64,000 nt of DNA from Pseudalkalibacillus hwajinpoensis. Its GTDB lineage: Bacteria; Bacillota; Bacilli; Bacillales; Guptibacillaceae. Under the pieces are notes generated by a model, which worked only from the letters and a program-made list of their open reading frames with translations, was not told where the DNA came from and did no database searches. The DNA lies in the NCBI RefSeq assembly GCF_039851965.1, contig NZ_CP156674.1, positions 3,348,001 to 3,412,000 on the forward strand, read 5' to 3'. Position numbers and translations under genes: made by a program. Of the stretch, positions 50,314-58,559 are shown in pieces. Positions within the stretch are counted from its first letter, which is position 1. Each line of letters starts with the position of its first letter.

Positions 50314-51432
50314 ATGCGTATCGGAGTACCTGTAGAAATCAAGAATAATGAAAATCGAGTCGCTATGACACCAGCGGGTGTGTTAAGTTTGACTCGTTTT
50401 GGACATGAGGTTTACATCGAACAGGGTGCTGGCATTGGCTCTGGGTTTACTGATGAGCAATATTTAGAGGCTGGTGCTCATCTTGTAAGTACAGCTGAAG
50501 AAGCATGGTCGATGGAGATGGTGATGAAAGTCAAAGAACCTCTTCCTCAGGAGTATGACTACTTCCGTGAAGGACTGATCCTCTTTACATATCTTCACCT
50601 TGCAGCAGAATCTGAGCTAACACGTGCTCTTGTTGAGAAGAAAGTCATCGGCATTGCGTATGAGACGGTCCAGCTCCCAAATCAATCCCTGCCCCTACTA
50701 ACACCTATGAGTGAAGTAGCAGGACGGATGTCAGCTCAAATTGGGGCGCAATTCCTTGAAAAGCCTAAAGGGGGCCTTGGTATCCTTCTTGGCGGTGTTC
50801 CTGGCGTGAAGCGCGGGAAAGTAACCGTAATTGGTGGTGGTGTGGTAGGTACAAACGCTGCCAAAATTGCGATGGGACTTGGAGCGGATGTTACGATTAT
50901 GGACTTGAGTCCTGAACGTATGCGTCAGCTTGACGATATTTTTGGTACTGAGATTAATACGATGATGTCAAATCCGCTAAACATTGCAGAGGCTGTGAAG
51001 GAATCTGATCTAGTGATCGGGGCTGTTCTTATCCCAGGTGCAAAAGCGCCGAAGCTTGTTACGGAAGAAATGATTAAGGAGATGAAACCTGGAGCTGTAA
51101 TCGTTGATGTAGCGATTGACCAGGGGGGGATTTTCGAAACGACAGATCGAATTACAACTCATGATAATCCAACTTATACGAAGCATGGCGTTGTACATTA
51201 TGCAGTTGCGAACATGCCTGGTGCCGTTCCGCGTACTTCAACGATTGCTTTAACTAATGTAACTGTTCCATATGCAGTTCAGCTTGCAAACAAAGGTTAT
51301 GAAAAAGCGTGTCTTGAAAATGAGCCATTGTTAAAAGGAATCAATACGATGGATGGATTTGTCACATATGAAGCGGTTGCACAGGCACACGAACTTGAAT
51401 ATAAGAGTGCTCGTATAATGCTGAACAAATAA
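50314..51432 (+). CDS. ald: Alanine dehydrogenase
   Basis: A 372-residue NAD-dependent enzyme that converts L-alanine to pyruvate and ammonia; in Bacillus it supports alanine use and sporulation. Signatures: MRIGVPVEIKNNENRVAMTP with the Lys/Arg substrate contacts, SEVAGRMSAQIGAQFLE, the dinucleotide-binding GGGVVGTNAAKIAMGLGADV (about 174-193) and VAIDQGGIFETT with the conserved Asp. AAAGGAGG precedes the ATG. Length matches the family (about 378). It stands between the crcB pair and the 51.6 kb gene, with its own terminator. Confidence 0.95.
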   Translation: MRIGVPVEIKNNENRVAMTPAGVLSLTRFGHEVYIEQGAGIGSGFTDEQYLEAGAHLVSTAEEAWSMEMVMKVKEPLPQEYDYFREGLILFTYLHLAAESELTRALVEKKVIGIAYETVQLPNQSLPLLTPMSEVAGRMSAQIGAQFLEKPKGGLGILLGGVPGVKRGKVTVIGGGVVGTNAAKIAMGLGADVTIMDLSPERMRQLDDIFGTEINTMMSNPLNIAEAVKESDLVIGAVLIPGAKAPKLVTEEMIKEMKPGAVIVDVAIDQGGIFETTDRITTHDNPTYTKHGVVHYAVANMPGAVPRTSTIALTNVTVPYAVQLANKGYEKACLENEPLLKGINTMDGFVTYEAVAQAHELEYKSARIMLNK

Positions 51433-51440
51433 GAATGGTG

Positions 51441-51474
51441 ATAAAGCAGCTAATAATAGCTGCTTTATTTTTTT
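51441..51474 (+). terminator. Intrinsic terminator of ald
   Basis: Twelve-base perfect stem ATAAAGCAGCTA / TAGCTGCTTTAT, loop ATAA, then TTTTTT. Confidence 0.9.
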
Positions 51475-51531
51475 ATAATGTGGTTAACCTTATTCATAAG
51501 ATGAACAATTTGGACATTTAAAGAAATTAAA

Positions 51532-51553
51532 ATTCCTCTAAAGAGAGAGGAAT
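51532..51553. repeat. Inverted repeat upstream of the 51.6 kb gene
   Basis: ATTCCTCT / AGAGGAAT with a 6-base loop. No T-run follows, so it looks more like an operator or mRNA hairpin than a terminator. Confidence 0.45.
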
Positions 51554-51595
51554 GTTGTCAATCATACTCGAACAAAAAGAAAGGGAGGTGAAATC

Positions 51596-52066
51596 ATGAA
51601 GGCATTCTGGAATAAAAAAGCAAAGGAAAAGAAAATAGATCATTCAACAACGATCATTGATGCTACAATTCATGAGGTTAGAAAAGCAGTTAGTGCATTT
51701 GCAGAGAAAAAAAGGGAAGGCATATCTCTGAAAGTGCTTGTGCAGGACGATAATCAGATTGACACCACCCTCCTTGCTCCCTATCTTGGTGGCATTCCTT
51801 CAGAACCCTATTTTATGTCGAAAGAAACGTTCGAGCTTTTTGAAAAGCATGAGAGGCACATCCCATTCTGGATTGATTCAATGCAAAGGGCCGTGGATTC
51901 TTATGTGCGTTCGGAGAAAGAAACACCTGTTATCGAAGGTGACCCTTATCGTAAGATCAGTTTTTATAAGCTTGAAAAGAAGGCACTTTTGCATGAGAGG
52001 CCTCCACTTGACTTCTACTTAACAGAGCAGGAACAAATGGTTTCACACCGCAAACCTGTAAGATAA
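51596..52066 (+). CDS. Hypothetical 156-residue cytoplasmic protein
   Basis: I do not recognise the family with confidence. The protein is charged, without signal peptide or membrane segment; features are KAFWNKKAKEKKIDHSTTII, VLVQDDNQIDTTLLAPYLGG and the end DPYRKISFYKLEKKALLHERPP. AAGGGAGGTG precedes the ATG, so it is a real gene. It lies 73 bases upstream of the DUF4178 gene, in the same direction, but the ECF promoter falls between them, so it is probably a separate or partly overlapping unit. No function assigned. Confidence 0.65.
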   Translation: MKAFWNKKAKEKKIDHSTTIIDATIHEVRKAVSAFAEKKREGISLKVLVQDDNQIDTTLLAPYLGGIPSEPYFMSKETFELFEKHERHIPFWIDSMQRAVDSYVRSEKETPVIEGDPYRKISFYKLEKKALLHERPPLDFYLTEQEQMVSHRKPVR

Positions 52067-52090
52067 AGTCTCCTTAAGGGTGGGATAAAG

Positions 52091-52116
52091 TGAAACTTTT
52101 ACAGACTGAATTCGTA
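52091..52116 (+). promoter_or_regulatory. ECF (sigma-W type) promoter of the PspA operon
   Basis: Exact TGAAAC (52091-52096), a 16-base spacer, exact CGTA (52113-52116). The expected start point is near 52122, just before the GAGGAGGTG ribosome site of the DUF4178 gene. Confidence 0.8.
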
Positions 52117-52139
52117 ATAAAGAGAGAGGAGGTGCGAGC

Positions 52140-52646
52140 TTGGGCTTTTTATCAAAGTTGTTTGGAAAAAAGGAAGACCAGAACATTGAAGAGAGAACGA
52201 TGTTTAACATTCAAGTTGGAGATATTATTACGTATGACCTTGAAGATTATCAAGTGATTGGGACATTGACCTATCAAAATGGAGGATATAAGTGGTATGC
52301 TTATCAACTTCAATCAGGCGGTTCTTCTATCTGGCTTAGCGTCGAAATGGATGATGAACTAGAACTCGCCATCTATAGAACAGTCAAAGAAAAGCTCTCA
52401 CAGCCTATACCTGAAAAGCTAACAGTTGATGGCGTCGTTTATTACAGAGAGGAAAATGGTGTAGCAAAAGTGACAGGGACTGGACGAGGAAGCAACCTGA
52501 ATGGACAGGAAGTGGCATACTACGAATTTTCCAATGATGAAGATACCGAATTTCTCTCAGTCGAAATTTGGGGTGCGGAAGTTGAAGTTAGCAAAGGATA
52601 CGAAATTGAAGATTACGAAATCAAAATACTCGCGGGTAGTAAATGA
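52140..52646 (+). CDS. DUF4178 domain protein
   Basis: A 168-residue cytoplasmic protein, beta-rich, recognised as DUF4178-like by FNIQVGDIITYDLEDYQVIG, YKWYAYQLQSGGSSIWLSVE and VYYREENGVAKVTGTGRGS. DUF4178 proteins recur beside PspA, DUF350 and spermidine-synthase-like genes, though their activity is unknown. The start is TTG 52140 after GAGGAGGTG. It is the first gene after the ECF promoter; pspA follows after 14 bases. The very short leader argues for tight coupling of transcription start and translation. Confidence 0.8.
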   Translation: MGFLSKLFGKKEDQNIEERTMFNIQVGDIITYDLEDYQVIGTLTYQNGGYKWYAYQLQSGGSSIWLSVEMDDELELAIYRTVKEKLSQPIPEKLTVDGVVYYREENGVAKVTGTGRGSNLNGQEVAYYEFSNDEDTEFLSVEIWGAEVEVSKGYEIEDYEIKILAGSK

Positions 52647-52660
52647 AAGGATGAGTGTTC

Positions 52661-53326
52661 ATGTTTAACATGTTTAAGCGCGTCAAAACCATTATGTCAT
52701 CTGAGTTAAATGCTGCACTGGATAAAGCTGAAGATCCGGTCAAAATGCTGGAGCAATTTATGAAAGACATGGAAGCAGATATTCGTGAGGCTGAAACCGC
52801 AGTTGCGAAGCAAATATCGAATGAGAAAATGCTTAAGAAAAAATTGGATGATGCAAACGCAATGGTTACGAAACGTCAGGATCAGGCTGTCAAAGCCCTG
52901 GAATCTGATAATGATGATCTCGCACGCAGGGCACTTCAGGATAAGAAAGATCATGAAGCAAAGGCGCAGACGTTAAAAGAGTCTTACGATCGAGCGAAAA
53001 CGGATGCTGATTCTCTGCGCTCTAAGCTTGATGAAATGAAAGAAGAATATCGTCAAATGCAATTGAAGAAGGATGGCCTAAAAGCGCGAGCAGAATCAGC
53101 AAAAACAAAAACGAAGATAAACCGTGCCATGTCAGGAATTGGTGGCGATGAGTCCAGACGTGGCTTTGATCGAATGGAGGAAAAAGTCCTCCAATACGAA
53201 GCAGAAGCTGAAACCAGTGAGGATATGAAATCTCGTTCACTTGATGATGAACTTGACGCGCTTGATAAGAACGATGGAATCGATGATGAGCTAGCAGAGC
53301 TTAAGAAAAAAATGGGGAAAGAATAG
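52661..53326 (+). CDS. pspA: PspA/IM30 family phage-shock protein
   Basis: A 221-residue ESCRT-III-like membrane-repair protein. It begins MFNMFKRVKTIMSSELNAAL, the amphipathic N-terminal helix, followed by long coiled coils (DPVKMLEQFMKDMEADIREAE, SYDRAKTDADSLRSKLDEM). PspA oligomers coat damaged membrane from the cytoplasmic face. ATG 52661 follows AAAGGATG; a GTG two codons earlier is possible. In B. subtilis a pspA copy is also sigma-W controlled, but with different partners. Second gene of the operon. Confidence 0.9.
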   Translation: MFNMFKRVKTIMSSELNAALDKAEDPVKMLEQFMKDMEADIREAETAVAKQISNEKMLKKKLDDANAMVTKRQDQAVKALESDNDDLARRALQDKKDHEAKAQTLKESYDRAKTDADSLRSKLDEMKEEYRQMQLKKDGLKARAESAKTKTKINRAMSGIGGDESRRGFDRMEEKVLQYEAEAETSEDMKSRSLDDELDALDKNDGIDDELAELKKKMGKE

Positions 53327-53353
53327 CACTTTCCCCTTCAATGGGGTGGAAGG

Positions 53354-53917
53354 ATGAAATGGCTAACTGGATTGCTGATCGCCTTCGTTCTGCTCTTATC
53401 AGCTTGCGGAATCACGAAGGACATTCAAGAAATCGTGGAGGACCGCTATCAGCTTGAAGATGTAGTAGAGAGCAGCGTAGACGAAGGAGACTTTTCGAGA
53501 GTCTATCAGGCTGGTGAGGATATTCCAGCTGTTGCTTCGTATCTTAAGGAACAAATAAAGCCGAATGAAGTCAGTGAAGTAAAAGATGGAAAACAAATTC
53601 TAGTATACGATGATTACATTGTGACGTTGTTAAAAGGAGAAGATGAATCGAGTACTCTTGTGGAAGTAGCAACAGTTGGATTTGTAAGAGACAATTATCA
53701 ACCAGATTTTTTTGACGGTTTATTAGCTTATTACATACTTGACGAAATTCTTGATGTTGATGATTGGGGAAAAAAGCAGAAAGAGCGTTGTAAGAGTAAC
53801 AGCGGTAATTGCTATGGAGGTTATCGTGCAACTGGTGGGACATATAAGGGTCCTTCAACCATCCCCTCGTTTCGAGGATCAAGCAGTCGGGGTGGCGGAC
53901 CGGGAACCGGAAAATAA
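53354..53917 (+). CDS. DUF4247 family lipoprotein
   Basis: A 187-residue lipoprotein: MKWLTGLLIAFVLLLSAC gives a lipobox with Cys18, so it should be anchored outside the membrane. The body (about 20-130) is DUF4247-like (EDVVESSVDEGDFSRVYQAG, DDYIVTLLKGE). The C-terminal part has two Cys in CKSNSGNCYGG and a Gly/Ser/Arg-rich end (GSSSRGGGPGTGK). AATGGGGTGGAAGG precedes the ATG. Third gene, 27 bases after pspA. Function unknown. Confidence 0.8.
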   Translation: MKWLTGLLIAFVLLLSACGITKDIQEIVEDRYQLEDVVESSVDEGDFSRVYQAGEDIPAVASYLKEQIKPNEVSEVKDGKQILVYDDYIVTLLKGEDESSTLVEVATVGFVRDNYQPDFFDGLLAYYILDEILDVDDWGKKQKERCKSNSGNCYGGYRATGGTYKGPSTIPSFRGSSSRGGGPGTGK

Positions 53918-53935
53918 TTAAAGGAGAGTATAAAC

Positions 53936-54331
53936 ATGGGGCCATTTTTATTAACACTTACTTACTTTATTGCGGCTATCGTGGTCGTTGCGGTCGGACT
54001 TATTCTATTTGAATTAGTTACAACTAAATATAAAGACTGGGAGCAAATTGAAAAAGGGAACACAGCAGTCGCGCTATCAATTGGAGGAAAAATAATTGGG
54101 ATTTGTTTAATTTTAGCGTTCTCAATCTATCATAGTGCAGATGTTCTTGAAACCATTATCTGGGGCGCATATGGCGTTTTCCTTCAGCTTATTGCGTATT
54201 ACATCTTCGACTTTCTTACAAGACGATTCTCAGTCGAACAAAAGCTCCACGATGGGATGGTTGCTGTAGGAATTTTGTCGATGTGTGTATCTATAGGTCT
54301 TGGGTTTGTTGTTGGAGCGTCCATCACGTAA
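53936..54331 (+). CDS. DUF350 family membrane protein
   Basis: A 131-residue protein with four membrane helices (LTLTYFIAAIVVVAVGLILFELV, NTAVALSIGGKIIGICLILAFSIY, WGAYGVFLQLIAYYIFDFL, MVAVGILSMCVSIGLGFVVG). The pattern of two-helix halves, with GNTAVALSIGGKIIG, is that of DUF350. AAAGGAGAG precedes the ATG. Fourth gene, 18 bases after the lipoprotein gene. Role unknown; it could form a small channel or a docking partner for the other operon proteins. Confidence 0.85.
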   Translation: MGPFLLTLTYFIAAIVVVAVGLILFELVTTKYKDWEQIEKGNTAVALSIGGKIIGICLILAFSIYHSADVLETIIWGAYGVFLQLIAYYIFDFLTRRFSVEQKLHDGMVAVGILSMCVSIGLGFVVGASIT

Positions 54332-54360
54332 TTGAAATTAACAGCTGTAGGTGAAATGGT

Positions 54361-55905
54361 ATGGGGAACAAATTAAGTAAGAGTAGTCAGCTGTACTGGG
54401 CTTCAGGGATTGTATCTATTTGCGGTATTATATTTGAAGTATTGTTCGGCGCGCTGGGCTCTTACATACTAGGAGACGGCGTAAAACAATATACGTTAAC
54501 AATTTCACTTTTCTTAACAGGAATGGGGATTGGTGCCTCTTTAAGTGAGAGAGTGGTTAAAAGTCTGATCACCAGATTTATTGCGATTGAACTTCTTATT
54601 GGCTTTATTGGTGGATTATCGAGCTTTACTGTATTTGGAATAACAGCAGTTGCAGGTGAAGAGGCAACTGCTGTTGTTCTCTATTCTATTATTCTTGTGA
54701 TCGGTGGTCTAACGGGACTTGAATTACCCATTCTTATTCGCAAAGCGAATGAGATTGGGGTTGAAATGAATAAAAGTACAGCGCGCGTTCTTTTTTCAGA
54801 TTATGCAGGTGGTCTTGTTGGTGGTCTTTTATTTGCGTTCTATTTAAGACCGGAGTTTGGACTGGTAAAATCCGCCTTTTTGGTTGCGCTCGTTAACATC
54901 AGTGTAGCTTTCTGGATGATTTATTCTTTTAGAAAAGAGATCATTCATCGAGCAGCGTACATGGGTGTAGCTTTATTCATTTTTGTTTTGATGATTGCTG
55001 GTACCATTTTTGGCGAGGAGATTGCTTTTTCATTTGAACAGCGACTATACAAAGATCCGATTATCCATTCTGAAGAGACCCCATATCAGAAAATCGTTTT
55101 AACAAAGGAACAGGGAGATCTTCGTTTGTTTTTAAATGGTCAGCTTCAGTTCAGTTCAAGTGATGAACACCGGTACCATGAACCACTCGTCCACATTCCG
55201 ATGGCAGCTTCAGCTGATCCGAAGAATATTCTTATTCTCGGAGGAGGAGATGGTCTAGCTGTGAGAGAGATCCTTAAATACGACACGATTACGTCTATTA
55301 CGGTAGTTGATCTTGATCCGAGGATAGTTGAACTCGCGAGTACAAATCACATGTTAACTGAATTAAATGAGCACGCATTTGAAGACGAACGGGTTGAAGC
55401 CATTCATAAAGACGCATTTCGGTATATGGAAGACACTAGAACGTTGTTTGACGTAATCATCGCAGATCTACCAGATCCAAATAACGAATCGTTAAATAAG
55501 CTCTACACATGGGAATTCTATTCAATGCTGCGAAACCATCTTAAACGTGATGGTGCACTGATGGTACAGGCTACTAGTCCAGTTTTCGCTACGGAAGCCT
55601 ACTGGACCATTTCAAGAACAATTGAAGAAACGGGCTTAACGACCGCAAATTATCATGTTGATATTCCGAGTTTTGGAAACTGGGGTTTTGTATTGGGAAC
55701 GAGAAACCCTGTTAATCAACAGGACTTAGAATTTGCGGTTCAAACAGAATACTTATCATCAAATATGATTCCTGCCCTCACGGCTTTTGGAAAAGATGAA
55801 GATGAGTATATTGTTAAAAATGGGGAGGAAGTAATGCTTGAGCCCAATACATTGATACGACCGCATTTAATTGAGAAATATGAAAAAGCATGGTTGTATT
55901 ATTAG
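54361..55905 (+). CDS. Membrane-anchored spermidine-synthase-like (polyamine aminopropyltransferase-fold) protein
   Basis: A 514-residue fusion: about seven membrane helices (1-215) and a cytoplasmic SpeE-like Rossmann domain (225-500). SAM-type site GGGDGLAVREIL (about 296), VVDLDPRIVELA, KDAFRYM and IIADLPDPNNESLNKLYT are clear. The catalytic-loop Asp motif reads DLPDP, where SpeE usually has D-S/T-T-D/E-P. The entry TPYQKIVLTKEQGDLRLFLNG is the usual gateway strand. Enzymes of this type may aminopropylate or methylate; the substrate is not known. AGGTGAAATGG precedes the ATG. Last gene of the operon. Confidence 0.85.
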   Translation: MGNKLSKSSQLYWASGIVSICGIIFEVLFGALGSYILGDGVKQYTLTISLFLTGMGIGASLSERVVKSLITRFIAIELLIGFIGGLSSFTVFGITAVAGEEATAVVLYSIILVIGGLTGLELPILIRKANEIGVEMNKSTARVLFSDYAGGLVGGLLFAFYLRPEFGLVKSAFLVALVNISVAFWMIYSFRKEIIHRAAYMGVALFIFVLMIAGTIFGEEIAFSFEQRLYKDPIIHSEETPYQKIVLTKEQGDLRLFLNGQLQFSSSDEHRYHEPLVHIPMAASADPKNILILGGGDGLAVREILKYDTITSITVVDLDPRIVELASTNHMLTELNEHAFEDERVEAIHKDAFRYMEDTRTLFDVIIADLPDPNNESLNKLYTWEFYSMLRNHLKRDGALMVQATSPVFATEAYWTISRTIEETGLTTANYHVDIPSFGNWGFVLGTRNPVNQQDLEFAVQTEYLSSNMIPALTAFGKDEDEYIVKNGEEVMLEPNTLIRPHLIEKYEKAWLYY

Positions 55906-56025
55906 TTTAGTTCGTACGACAGAGGGAATAAACTATACATAAACTCAAAAATTCCATTTAGAAATAGGGGTGTTAATGCCCCTAAAGAGTGGGAGAAATC
56001 TCAAGCAGCTAAAGGAGCGATAGAA

Positions 56026-56706
56026 ATGAAAGTAACGTTTCATGGACATTCTGTAGTTGAAGTGGTAACTGACAAAGCCAAAATTTTAATTGATCCATTT
56101 ATTTCAGGTAACGGTCAGTGTGATCTTAATGCTGACCAGGTCACATGCGATGTTATTCTTTTAACACATGGACATAATGACCATGTTGGTGACACAGTTG
56201 AGATTGCAAAACGGAATGATGCTCTTGTTGTAGCTCCGTTTGAACTTGCTACATACCTTGGCTTTAAGGGCGTGAACGCTCATCCGATGGCAATTGGCGG
56301 CGCTCACGAATTTGAATTCGGAACTGTCAAGCTCACCCAGGCATTTCATGGTTCAAGTTATACAGAAGAAGAAAACCAGCAAATTATCTATACTGGTATG
56401 CCTGCAGGAATTCTTTTCACTTCAGATGGTAAAACAGTCTATCACGCAGGAGATACAGGATTGTACTCTGATATGAAATTATTATCAAATCGTCAAATTG
56501 ATCTAGCTTTTCTACCAATAGGTGATAATTTTACGATGGGACCAGAGGATGCAGCAATTGCAGCCAAGTGGATTAATGCTGATCTAACAGTACCTATTCA
56601 TTACAATACTTTTCCTTTAATTGAACAAAATCCACATTCATTTGTTGAAAGTCTTGAAGGAAAAAAAGGAAAGGTACTTAATCCGGGAGAATCAATTGGG
56701 CTATAG
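56026..56706 (+). CDS. ytkL: UPF0173 metal-dependent hydrolase YtkL
   Basis: A 226-residue metallo-beta-lactamase-fold protein. Metal-binding motif THGHNDHVGD (about 46-55), FHGSSYTEE, YHAGDTGLYSD and PIHYNTFPLIEQ follow the UPF0173 pattern. It has no signal peptide, so it acts inside the cell; its substrate is unestablished. AAAGGAGCG precedes the ATG. A hairpin TAGGGG / CCCCTA at about 55963-55984 lies upstream without a T-run, and a strong terminator follows. Confidence 0.9.
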   Translation: MKVTFHGHSVVEVVTDKAKILIDPFISGNGQCDLNADQVTCDVILLTHGHNDHVGDTVEIAKRNDALVVAPFELATYLGFKGVNAHPMAIGGAHEFEFGTVKLTQAFHGSSYTEEENQQIIYTGMPAGILFTSDGKTVYHAGDTGLYSDMKLLSNRQIDLAFLPIGDNFTMGPEDAAIAAKWINADLTVPIHYNTFPLIEQNPHSFVESLEGKKGKVLNPGESIGL

Positions 56707-56719
56707 CAGCACAAAAAAG

Positions 56720-56745
56720 AACCGATGCATTGCATCGGTTTTTCG
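56720..56745 (+). terminator. Intrinsic terminator of ytkL
   Basis: Stem AACCGATGC / GCATCGGTT with a tiny loop, then TTTCGTTT. Confidence 0.85.
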
Positions 56746-56844
56746 TTTGAATAACGTGTTAAAACCGTCCTTACCGACATACCTTTTACTAAAGCTATAC
56801 TACCAGTAGAGGGGATTTACTACCGCTCAAGAGGTGGGGTAAAG

Positions 56845-57099
56845 ATGATTGGGAGGGATTTTGTGAGACAGCGTCTATTTCTATCGGTATTATGTATCCT
56901 GTTTCTAATGTATGACGCAATGCCAATGTTCCAAATTGATCTTACACTTGAAGGAGCCTTCTTTTCGCTATGGCTCGTCTTTGCCATCATGGCACTTGGC
57001 GGCAATCTGGCAGGATTATTTTTTGGATCTCGTGAAGAAAAAGCACAATCAATTGAGCATTCTTCCAAAGAATTACGAAAAAAACAATATAGCCGTTGA
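56845..57099 (+). CDS. Small hypothetical membrane protein
   Basis: An 84-residue protein with two membrane helices (LFLSVLCILFLMYDAM and FSLWLVFAIMALGGNLAGLFFG) and a charged tail. GAGGTGGGG precedes the ATG, and it fits between ytkL and ytoI. I do not recognise the family; the upstream region has TATACT near 56796. No obvious partner. Confidence 0.6.
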   Translation: MIGRDFVRQRLFLSVLCILFLMYDAMPMFQIDLTLEGAFFSLWLVFAIMALGGNLAGLFFGSREEKAQSIEHSSKELRKKQYSR

Positions 57100-57206
57100 A
57101 GTTAGGTAGATGAGTTATGTATAATGAAGTCAATTCAAACACCACTATAACAGAATTAGTTTAGCTACTGATACAGATGTGCATGTAGAAAGTATGGTGA
57201 AAGAAA

Positions 57207-58517
57207 TTGACAACAAAGCATGAGCAAATTCTAGCATACATTGAGACACTAGAGGTCGGAAGCAAGATCTCTGTGCGCCAAATTGCAAGGGAATTGAAGG
57301 TGAGTGAAGGAACAGCATACAGAGCGATTAAGGATGCTGAAAACAAAGGAACAGTCAGTACTATTGAAAGAGTAGGAACGATTCGTATTACGAAGAAAGA
57401 AAAAGAAAATATTGAGAAGCTAACTTATGCGGAAGTCGTTAACATTGTCGATGGACAAGTGCTTGGAGGACGGAACGGCCTACATAAAACCCTCCATAAA
57501 TTTGTTATCGGCGCAATGAAGCTTGAAGCGATGATGCGTTATGTTGATCCGGGAAGTTTATTAATTGTAGGGAATCGAGATAATGTTCACAAGATTGCTC
57601 TCGAAGCAGGGGCTGCAGTTCTCATAACAGGAGGATTTGATGCGCAAGATGATGTAAAGAAAATGGCGGATGCGTATGATCTTCCTATTATTTCAACTTC
57701 TTATGATTCCTTCACTGTAGCTACAATGATCAACCGAGCCATTTACGATCGATTGATTAAGAAAGAAATCGCTCTTGTAAGTGATATTTTAACGCCTCTT
57801 ACTAAGACGAGCTTCCTCGTCACAACTGAAAATGTCGGACGCTGGCATGAATTAAATGAGTCTACACTGCACAGCCGCTATCCTGTTGTAGATCCTAATA
57901 TGAAGGTACAGGGGATTGTCACATCTAAGGACATTCTGGGAGAACAACATGAGACGTCAATTTCTAAGGTGATGACAAAGCATCCTTTAACCGTTAATGA
58001 ACAGACGTCGGTTGCTTCTGCTGCTCACACGATGATTTGGGAAGGAATCGAAATGTTACCAGTCCTCGATCATTATCAGCGTTTGATTGGAATTATCAGC
58101 AGGCAGGACGTTTTGAAAGCTCTGCAAATGATCCAGCAGCAACCACAAATTGGTGAGACGTTCGATGATTTGATTACAAGCCAAATTAAAGATATATCAA
58201 CAGGGTCTGAGAGTCGCTACAGTTGTGAAGTGACTCCTCAAATGACTAGCCTTCTAGGAACGTTATCTTATGGTGTTTTTACAACGTTAGTAACAGAAGC
58301 CGGGAGCAGGGTCTTAAAGAAATATAAAAAAGGCGATCTGGTTGTTGAGAATATCACGCTTTATTTTATTAAGCCGGTCCAAATTGATCATAAGATAGTG
58401 ATCATTCCGAAAGTGTTAGAAGTGTCCCGCAAATTTGGGAAGGTGGATATAGAAATTCATCATGAAGGATCAGTCGTTGGGAAAGCGCTGATGATGGCGC
58501 AGCTAATCGATCGCTAA
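57207..58517 (+). CDS. ytoI: YtoI, HTH-DRTGG-CBS-hotdog protein
   Basis: A 436-residue multi-domain protein: an N-terminal winged helix (1-65, SVRQIARELKVSEGTAYRAI), a DRTGG-type domain (about 70-185, GGRNGLHKTLHKFVIGAM), a CBS pair (about 190-310, DPNMKVQGIVTSKDIL, LPVLDHYQRLIGIIS), and a hotdog/thioesterase-like end (about 325-436). The order points to a nucleotide-sensing regulator, but its target is unknown. The start is TTG 57207, after GGTGAAAGAAA; it is the only start that gives the full helix-turn-helix. Confidence 0.88.
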   Translation: MTTKHEQILAYIETLEVGSKISVRQIARELKVSEGTAYRAIKDAENKGTVSTIERVGTIRITKKEKENIEKLTYAEVVNIVDGQVLGGRNGLHKTLHKFVIGAMKLEAMMRYVDPGSLLIVGNRDNVHKIALEAGAAVLITGGFDAQDDVKKMADAYDLPIISTSYDSFTVATMINRAIYDRLIKKEIALVSDILTPLTKTSFLVTTENVGRWHELNESTLHSRYPVVDPNMKVQGIVTSKDILGEQHETSISKVMTKHPLTVNEQTSVASAAHTMIWEGIEMLPVLDHYQRLIGIISRQDVLKALQMIQQQPQIGETFDDLITSQIKDISTGSESRYSCEVTPQMTSLLGTLSYGVFTTLVTEAGSRVLKKYKKGDLVVENITLYFIKPVQIDHKIVIIPKVLEVSRKFGKVDIEIHHEGSVVGKALMMAQLIDR

Positions 58518-58526
58518 ACTATAAGG

Positions 58527-58552
58527 ACCTCCATGAAAAAGTTCATGGAGGT
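58527..58552. terminator. Hairpin between convergent ytoI and ytpI
   Basis: Eleven-base perfect stem ACCTCCATGAA / TTCATGGAGGT. The T-rich tails are modest on both strands. Confidence 0.65.
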
Positions 58553-58559
58553 TCTGTTG

